A stretch of DNA of 37,545 nt, taken from positions 1-37,545 of the forward strand of contig JAQXSU010000129.1 of NCBI GenBank assembly GCA_029219125.1, given 5' to 3'. The position numbers were made by a program, and so were the translations under genes. This document shows positions 32,759 to 37,545 of the stretch, piece after piece. The notes under the pieces were generated by a model. The model did not search any database, was not told the DNA's origin, and was given only the letters and a program-made list of their open reading frames with translations. Within the stretch, counting starts at the first letter, position 1. Each line of letters opens with the position of its first letter. This DNA comes from Bacillota bacterium. Its GTDB lineage: Bacteria > Bacillota > Clostridia > Peptostreptococcales > Anaerovoracaceae.

Positions 32759-33138
32759 AGAATCTGATCCTGACCATGGGAATCCTGCTGCTCATGATTA
32801 CGGGCATGATATATGACCAGGACTGCAGAAACCTTATAGACACAGAACGGCGGCTGAGATGGGTATGTGAAGAGGCTGCTTACGGAGCCGCCGTAAAGCT
32901 GTGGCGGGAAGGAAAGAGCATGCAGGAGGCAGAAGCTGCGGCAGATGAGATTTTGCAGAGAAATCTGGATCCGGTCCAATGGGAGATGGAAATGAAGGAC
33001 GGCGTTGTGGAAATTCGGGCGGATCTGGGAGAAGCAGATTTCCATCTGCCTTTTCTGCAGGGGCTGGTTCGGGCAGAACGAAAGGAATCATTTGATTTTT
33101 ATGAAAAATTTTTTGGGAAAAGGGCTGAAACATCTTGA
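32755..33138 (+). CDS. Tad-operon single-pass membrane protein (TadF/G-like candidate)
   Basis: The 127-residue protein overlaps the previous stop (ATGA). It begins MKNLILTMGILLLMITGMIYD, one membrane helix, then a mixed alpha/beta domain of about 100 residues (ERRLRWVCEEAAYGAAVKLWREGK). It is the last gene of the Tad operon, and the purB promoter overlaps its end. A minor-pilin role is inferred from operon position and the shared N-terminal motif. I do not recognise its family. Confidence 0.58.
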   Translation: MKNLILTMGILLLMITGMIYDQDCRNLIDTERRLRWVCEEAAYGAAVKLWREGKSMQEAEAAADEILQRNLDPVQWEMEMKDGVVEIRADLGEADFHLPFLQGLVRAERKESFDFYEKFFGKRAETS

Positions 33139-33163
33139 AAAACAGTGCAAAAGCATATAAAAT
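33135..33163 (+). promoter_or_regulatory. Promoter of purB-purA
   Basis: TTGAAA (33135-33140), a 17-bp spacer and TAAAAT (33158-33163). Its -35 box overlaps the last gene of the Tad operon, and the start of purB is at 33214. No purine riboswitch or PurR box was recognised. Confidence 0.55.
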
Positions 33164-33213
33164 ATCTATGTTGTTTTTGTAACTTTGAAATCAGGGAAGA
33201 GAGAAACGAGCCT

Positions 33214-34644
33214 ATGAAAACCAATTATACAAGTCCATTATCCGAAAGATACCCGAGTAAGGAAATGCAGTATCTGTTTTCACCGGAAAAGAAATTCAGA
33301 ACCTGGAGACGTCTGTGGATCGCACTGGCGGAAGCAGAACAGGAACTGGGTCTGGACATTACCAACGAGCAGATTGCCGAACTGAAAGCACACCAGGATG
33401 ACATCAACTACGATGTGGCAAAGGAGCGGGAAGCGCTGGTACGCCACGATGTTATGTCTCACGTCTATGCTTACGGCACACAGTGCCCGTCTGCCAAAGG
33501 CATTATCCATCTGGGTGCTACAAGCTGCTATGTGGGCGATAACACGGATATGATCATTATGGCAGAAGGATTGAAACTGATCCGCGTGAAGCTGGTCAAT
33601 GTAATTTCTCAACTGGCTAAGTTTGCGGAAAAATATAAGGATCTGCCGACCCTGGCCTTTACCCATTTCCAGCCGGCACAGCCGACTACGCTGGGAAAGC
33701 GGGCGACACTGTGGCTGCAGGATCTGGTGATGGACCTTTCCGATCTGGATTATGTGCTGGATTCACTCCGGCTGCTGGGTTCCAAGGGAACCACCGGAAC
33801 GCAGGCAAGTTTCCTCGACCTTTTTGAAGGTGACCATGAAAAGTGCAGAAAGCTGGATCAGCTGATTGCGGATAAAATGGGATTTCCGGGCTGCTATCCG
33901 GTATCCGGACAGACCTATTCCAGAAAGGTGGACAGCCGTGTGGTAAACGTGCTGGCAGGGATTGCGCAGAGTGCGCATAAATTCTCCAATGATATCCGGC
34001 TGCTGCAGCATCTGAAGGAAGTGGAGGAACCGTTTGAAAAGAACCAGATCGGTTCTTCAGCCATGGCATATAAGAGAAATCCGATGCGCAGTGAGAGAAT
34101 GGCGTCTCTGGCCAACTACGTGATCAGCGATGCATTGAATCCTGCCATTACCGCATCGACCCAGTGGTTCGAAAGAACCCTGGACGATTCTGCCAACAAG
34201 CGGATCAGTATCAGCGAAGCATTCCTGGCTACAGACGGCATCCTGCAGCTGTATCTGAACGTTTCCGAGGGTCTGGTGGTTTATCCGAAGATGATCGAAA
34301 GACGGTTGATGGATGAACTGCCGTTCATGGCAACAGAAAACATTATGATGGAAGCCGTTAAACAGGGCGGCGACCGGCAGGAACTGCACGAAAGAATCCG
34401 TGTACATTCCATGGCAGCCGGAAAGATGGTGAAAGAGGAGGGCAAGCCAAACGATCTTCTGGAAAGAATTGCGGCAGACCCTGCCTTTCATATAGAACTT
34501 GAGGCTTTACAGAAGGTTATGAAGCCAGAAAATTTTGTCGGACGAGCACCGCAGCAGACGACTGAGTTTCTAAACGGGGTCATAAAGCCTATACTTGCAG
34601 CCAATGCAGACGTTTTGGGTGCGGAGGCTGAGATTACAGTTTAG
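33214..34644 (+). CDS. purB: Adenylosuccinate lyase
   Basis: The ATG at 33214 (MKTNYTSPLSERY) is the conserved start; the frame open from 33145 is upstream sequence. The product is 476 residues. The fumarase/aspartase signature SSAMAYKRNPMRSE and the catalytic loop region THFQPAQPTTLGKR identify PurB of the longer, animal-like class. It releases fumarate twice in purine synthesis: SAICAR to AICAR, and adenylosuccinate to AMP. It is 12 nt before purA, so the two adenylate-branch enzymes are co-transcribed. Confidence 0.96.
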   Translation: MKTNYTSPLSERYPSKEMQYLFSPEKKFRTWRRLWIALAEAEQELGLDITNEQIAELKAHQDDINYDVAKEREALVRHDVMSHVYAYGTQCPSAKGIIHLGATSCYVGDNTDMIIMAEGLKLIRVKLVNVISQLAKFAEKYKDLPTLAFTHFQPAQPTTLGKRATLWLQDLVMDLSDLDYVLDSLRLLGSKGTTGTQASFLDLFEGDHEKCRKLDQLIADKMGFPGCYPVSGQTYSRKVDSRVVNVLAGIAQSAHKFSNDIRLLQHLKEVEEPFEKNQIGSSAMAYKRNPMRSERMASLANYVISDALNPAITASTQWFERTLDDSANKRISISEAFLATDGILQLYLNVSEGLVVYPKMIERRLMDELPFMATENIMMEAVKQGGDRQELHERIRVHSMAAGKMVKEEGKPNDLLERIAADPAFHIELEALQKVMKPENFVGRAPQQTTEFLNGVIKPILAANADVLGAEAEITV

Positions 34645-34656
34645 GAGGAAAATAAA

Positions 34657-35931
34657 ATGGTCAGAGCAATCGTAGGAGCAAACTGGGGCGATGAAGGCAA
34701 AGGGAAAATTACGGACAGCCTGGCAAAGGAGTCGGATATTGTAGTACGCTTTCAGGGCGGAAGCAATGCGGGACATACCATTGTCAACGAATATGGAAAG
34801 TTCGCACTGCATACCCTGCCTTCCGGCGTATTCTATCAGCACATCACCAGTGTCATCGGCAATGGTGTGGCACTGAATATTCCGATTTTAATCAATGAGA
34901 TCGCGTCTCTGGTGGAACAGGGTGTACCGGCACCCCGGCTTCTGGTTTCCGACAGAGCCCATGTGGTAATGCCGTATCATATTTTATTCGACCAGTATGA
35001 AGAGGAACGTCTGGGAGGTAAGTCCTTCGGTTCTACCAAATCCGGCATCGCACCGACTTATTCCGATAAATATGCCAAGATCGGATTTCAGGTCTGCGAA
35101 CTGTTTGATGATGCATATCTGAAAGAGAAATTAACCAATGTAGTGACCCAGAAAAACGTGATTCTGGAACACCTGTATCATAAGCCGCTTCTGGATGCAG
35201 AGGATCTTTACAAGACTTGTGTAGAGTATCGGGAAATGATTCGTCCGTATGTGGGTGATGTATCCGTATTCCTGCATCAGGCGCTGAAGGAAGGTAAAAA
35301 TATTCTTCTGGAGGGTCAGCTCGGCTCCCTGAAGGATACTGACCACGGCATTTATCCGATGGTCACCAGTTCTTCGACGCTGGCTGCGTTCGGTGCCATC
35401 GGCGCGGGAATTCCGCCTTATGAAATCAAGAACATCACCACGGTTGTGAAAGCTTATTCCAGTGCCGTAGGAGCAGGTCCGTTTGTTTCTGAACTCTTCG
35501 GCGAAGAAGCGGACGAACTACGCAGAAGAGGCGGAGACGGCGGTGAATATGGTGCAACCACAGGCCGTCCGAGACGTGTGGGCTGGTTCGATGCAGTGGC
35601 AACCAGATATGGCTGCAGAATGCAGGGAACGACGGAAATCGCCCTGACAGTACTGGACCCTCTGGGTTATCTGGATGAAATTCCAATCTGCGTGGGCTAT
35701 GAGATTGACGGAAAGGTGACGGAAGACTTCCCGAACACCATCGACTGCAACAAGGCCAAGCCAGTGCTGAAAACCATGCCGGGTTGGAAATGCGATATCC
35801 GCGGCATCAAGGAATTCGATGATCTGCCGGAAGCAGCGAAAAACTATGTGAAGGAAATTGAGCGTCTGGTTGGCTATCCGATTAAATTCGTTTCCAACGG
35901 ACCGGGAAGAGATGATCTGATTCGGCTGTAG
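34657..35931 (+). CDS. purA: Adenylosuccinate synthetase
   Basis: The 424-residue protein has the N-terminal GTP loop GANWGDEGKGK, and the phosphate/aspartate-binding strings QGGSNAGHT and GPFVSELFGE are present. It joins IMP and aspartate with GTP hydrolysis, making the substrate for PurB. TAGGAGGAAA precedes the ATG. Full length, with no oddities. Confidence 0.97.
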   Translation: MVRAIVGANWGDEGKGKITDSLAKESDIVVRFQGGSNAGHTIVNEYGKFALHTLPSGVFYQHITSVIGNGVALNIPILINEIASLVEQGVPAPRLLVSDRAHVVMPYHILFDQYEEERLGGKSFGSTKSGIAPTYSDKYAKIGFQVCELFDDAYLKEKLTNVVTQKNVILEHLYHKPLLDAEDLYKTCVEYREMIRPYVGDVSVFLHQALKEGKNILLEGQLGSLKDTDHGIYPMVTSSSTLAAFGAIGAGIPPYEIKNITTVVKAYSSAVGAGPFVSELFGEEADELRRRGGDGGEYGATTGRPRRVGWFDAVATRYGCRMQGTTEIALTVLDPLGYLDEIPICVGYEIDGKVTEDFPNTIDCNKAKPVLKTMPGWKCDIRGIKEFDDLPEAAKNYVKEIERLVGYPIKFVSNGPGRDDLIRL

Positions 35932-35944
35932 AAAGCGGAATCTG

Positions 35945-35966
35945 GTCGGCGAAGCCGACTTTCTTA
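35945..35966 (+). terminator. Probable terminator after purA
   Basis: GTCGGC (35945-35950) pairs with GCCGAC (35954-35959) around GAA and is followed by TTTCTT, a short but plausible intrinsic terminator. Confidence 0.55.
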
Positions 35967-36001
35967 GCAAAACCTTATAGACATTCCGCCCTCTTTGTCT
36001 A

Positions 36002-36031
36002 TTGACACTGAGGGCTGTCTTATAGTAAAAT
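36002..36031 (+). promoter_or_regulatory. Promoter of the Mn riboswitch/P-type ATPase unit
   Basis: A perfect -35 TTGACA (36002-36007) with an 18-bp spacer leads to TAAAAT (36026-36031). An imperfect inverted repeat brackets the -35: AGACA (35979-35983) and GCCCTC (35988-35993) against GAGGGC and TGTCT (36010-36020). This could be an operator or just a hairpin. Confidence 0.6.
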
Positions 36032-36040
36032 TATAAATTG

Positions 36041-36150
36041 TAAAAGGGAGTAACTGGCACCTTATGGTGTGGTATTTTGCGTCAGGACAATCGGATCTGC
36101 CGTTACTGGGAGCAGAAAGAGGCAGATTGGTTCGCTGATATCTTAAATAG
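36041..36150 (+). promoter_or_regulatory. yybP-ykoY-type manganese riboswitch aptamer
   Basis: The 5' signature AAAGGGAGTAACTGGC matches the conserved GGGGAGTA(A/G)C entry of the yybP-ykoY motif. The 3' edge TTAAATAGTAAGACTTTTACC matches the usual ...AGCAAGACCTTTGCC ending that leads into a terminator. The family senses Mn2+ and turns on MntP, TerC or P-type ATPase exporters. Here it directly precedes a P-type ATPase. Interior stems were not folded by computation. Confidence 0.8.
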
Positions 36151-36151
36151 T

Positions 36152-36198
36152 AAGACTTTTACCGTATATTTTTATGTATATGGTGGAAGTCTTTTTTT
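36152..36198 (+). terminator. Riboswitch terminator before the P-type ATPase
   Basis: AAGACTTTTACC (36152-36163) pairs with GGTGGAAGTCTT (36182-36193), with two G-U pairs and a loop of 18 nt, followed by seven T. It is the expression platform, expected to be disrupted when Mn2+ is bound. Confidence 0.85.
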
Positions 36199-36243
36199 AT
36201 GGGCTTTTACCGGAATCCCCATTGGGAGAAAGAGAGGAAGCAG

Positions 36244-37545
36244 ATGCAATACTATTTGAAAAGCACAGAAGAAACCATGACGCAGCTTAAGTCACAGAAA
36301 GAAGGCCTCAGCGGAACAGAAGCGCAGACGAGAATGGAAACCTGCGGGAAAAACAAACTGCAGGAAGCGGAGAGAGAATCCCTGCTCCATCGTTTCTTTG
36401 CCCAGATGGCGGATCCGATGATCCTGATTCTGATCGCGGCAGCAGTGATCTCTGGCGTAACTTCGTTTTATGCAGGGGAGAGTTTCGCAGATGTAATCAT
36501 CATTCTTGCAGTAGTCATCATCAACGCGGTTCTGGGCGTTTATCAGGAAAGCAAAGCGGAAAAGGCCATTGAGGCATTGCAGGAGATGGCTGCAGCCACC
36601 AGCAAAGTACTGCGGGACGGAAAGATGATTTCAGTGAAAAGTGAAGATCTGGTGCCCGGCGATGTGGTGATTCTGGAGGCCGGAGATGCAGTTCCTGCGG
36701 ACGGTCGTATTATCCAGTGCGCCAGTATGAAAATAGAGGAAGCAGCCCTCACCGGTGAAAGCGTCCCTGTTGACAAGACAGAAGAAATACTGACCCTCGG
36801 CGATGGAAAGGATGTGCCGCTGGGTGACAGAAAAAATATGGTATATATGGGAAGTACCGTGGTTTACGGCAGGGGAAGCGCAGTGATCACTGCCACCGGC
36901 ATGAAGACGGAAATGGGAAAAATCGCCGATGCGCTGGCAAATGCGGAGGAAGGCAAGACGCCGTTGCAGTTGAAACTGGCCCAGCTTTCCAAAATCCTCA
37001 CGGTTCTGGTTCTTGCAATCTGCGTGGTGATTTTCGCGGTCAGTCTGCTTCGGGCGGACGCAGTGAACGGACTGGTGCTGCTGGATACCTTCATGATCGC
37101 AGTCAGCCTGGCCGTCGCTGCCATTCCGGAAGGGCTGGTTGCGGTGGTAACCATTGTCCTTTCCATGGGCGTCACGAACATGAGTCGGAGAAATGCCATC
37201 ATCCGCAAGCTGACCGCAGTGGAAACTCTCGGGTGTGCGCAGATCATCTGTTCAGATAAGACAGGAACTCTGACCCAGAACAAGATGACTGTGGTGAAGC
37301 ATTATGGTGAGGATGAAGTACTTCTTGCCACGGCGATGGCATTGTGCAGTGATGCGAAGATCGAACCGGGGGATACGCAGGCCACAGGGGAGCCGACAGA
37401 ATGTGCACTGGTAAACTATGCGTATCAGATGAATCTGGATAAAAATGAAATAGAAAGCCGGATGCCGCGGGTGGGCGAAGTACCTTTCGACAGCAGCCGG
37501 AAAATGATGTCCACGATTCATGAGAATTTGTCAGAAGGAAAATAT
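36244..37545 (+). CDS. Cation-translocating P-type ATPase (Ca/Mn type), cut by window end
   Basis: The frame from ATG 36244 (GAGAGGAAG upstream) stays open to the window edge (434 residues seen; families run to about 850-900). Present are the N-terminal cation-ATPase domain, the actuator motif LTGES (near 175), the M4 segment VAAIPEGL that binds the transported ion, and the phosphorylated Asp338 in SDKTGTLTQNKM. This is the P2A/P2B (SERCA/PMCA-like) group. With an Mn2+ riboswitch in front, manganese efflux is the likely job, as for similar riboswitch-linked P-type ATPases. The nucleotide-binding and last membrane regions are beyond the window. Confidence 0.92.
   Translation, partial: MQYYLKSTEETMTQLKSQKEGLSGTEAQTRMETCGKNKLQEAERESLLHRFFAQMADPMILILIAAAVISGVTSFYAGESFADVIIILAVVIINAVLGVYQESKAEKAIEALQEMAAATSKVLRDGKMISVKSEDLVPGDVVILEAGDAVPADGRIIQCASMKIEEAALTGESVPVDKTEEILTLGDGKDVPLGDRKNMVYMGSTVVYGRGSAVITATGMKTEMGKIADALANAEEGKTPLQLKLAQLSKILTVLVLAICVVIFAVSLLRADAVNGLVLLDTFMIAVSLAVAAIPEGLVAVVTIVLSMGVTNMSRRNAIIRKLTAVETLGCAQIICSDKTGTLTQNKMTVVKHYGEDEVLLATAMALCSDAKIEPGDTQATGEPTECALVNYAYQMNLDKNEIESRMPRVGEVPFDSSRKMMSTIHENLSEGKY

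Noticed and set aside
36077-36259. A 60-codon frame inside the Mn riboswitch leader
   Set aside because: It overlaps the aptamer and terminator and runs into the ATPase gene. It has no conserved features.

Overview
The window looks like a chromosomal segment of a low- to medium-GC (about 50%) monoderm anaerobe of the class Clostridia. The supporting evidence is a tig-clpP-clpX-lon-yihA block in Firmicutes order, purine-rich GGAGG ribosome binding sites, extended -10 promoters of the TGn-TATAAT type, an ECF-type vitamin importer with a cobalamin riboswitch, a GlpP antiterminator, and Spo0A-box-like DNA. Every gene I accept lies on the + strand, so the window probably sits on one leading-strand arm. 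A finer placement, such as the Anaerovoracaceae/Family XIII group, would be a guess. No rRNA, tRNA, CRISPR array or insertion sequence was recognised.

Layout. 1-379: the 3' end of a miniature FrhB-like iron-sulfur protein. 389-2430: an autoregulated GntR(YtrA)-ABC exporter operon with a perfect 13+13 bp operator on its promoter, closed by a terminator. 2467-3753: a dynamin-like GTPase. 3777-10745: a promoter, cobalamin riboswitch and attenuator feeding a six-gene operon: a membrane-anchored DUF4430 protein, a secreted alpha/alpha-toroid plus FnIII protein, EcfT, a fused EcfA1-A2, an S component, and a TIM-barrel enzyme. 10746-12548: small genes (Cys-rich small domain protein, dapB, CYTH). 12599-20646: a housekeeping block of proteostasis (tig, clpP, clpX, lon), yihA, a DUF1232 protein, hpt and pduL. 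20706-26733: a DUF1461-like membrane protein, a DJ-1 protein, a PHP protein, glpP, a beta-CASP nuclease, udk and an EamA transporter. 26836-27300: an orphan phage-type regulator with a strong terminator. 27359-33138: a compact Tad (type IVb pilus-like) operon, CpaB-TadZ-CpaF-TadB-TadC followed by four small single-pass membrane proteins, preceded by an array of 10-bp-phased Spo0A-box-like repeats. 33135-35966: purB-purA. 36002-37545: a yybP-ykoY-type Mn2+ riboswitch and the start of a P-type cation ATPase.

The most interesting unit is the cobalamin-riboswitch operon. Animal intrinsic factor and transcobalamin consist of an alpha6/alpha6 toroid followed by a DUF4430-type beta domain, with B12 held between them. 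Here the same two kinds of domain are encoded as two adjacent extracellular proteins ahead of an ECF importer. I infer a split, transcobalamin-like corrinoid capture device that hands its ligand to an ECF transporter. The second strongest signal is the phased TGTCGAA-like array upstream of the Tad operon, which suggests that a Spo0A-type regulator controls the pilus.
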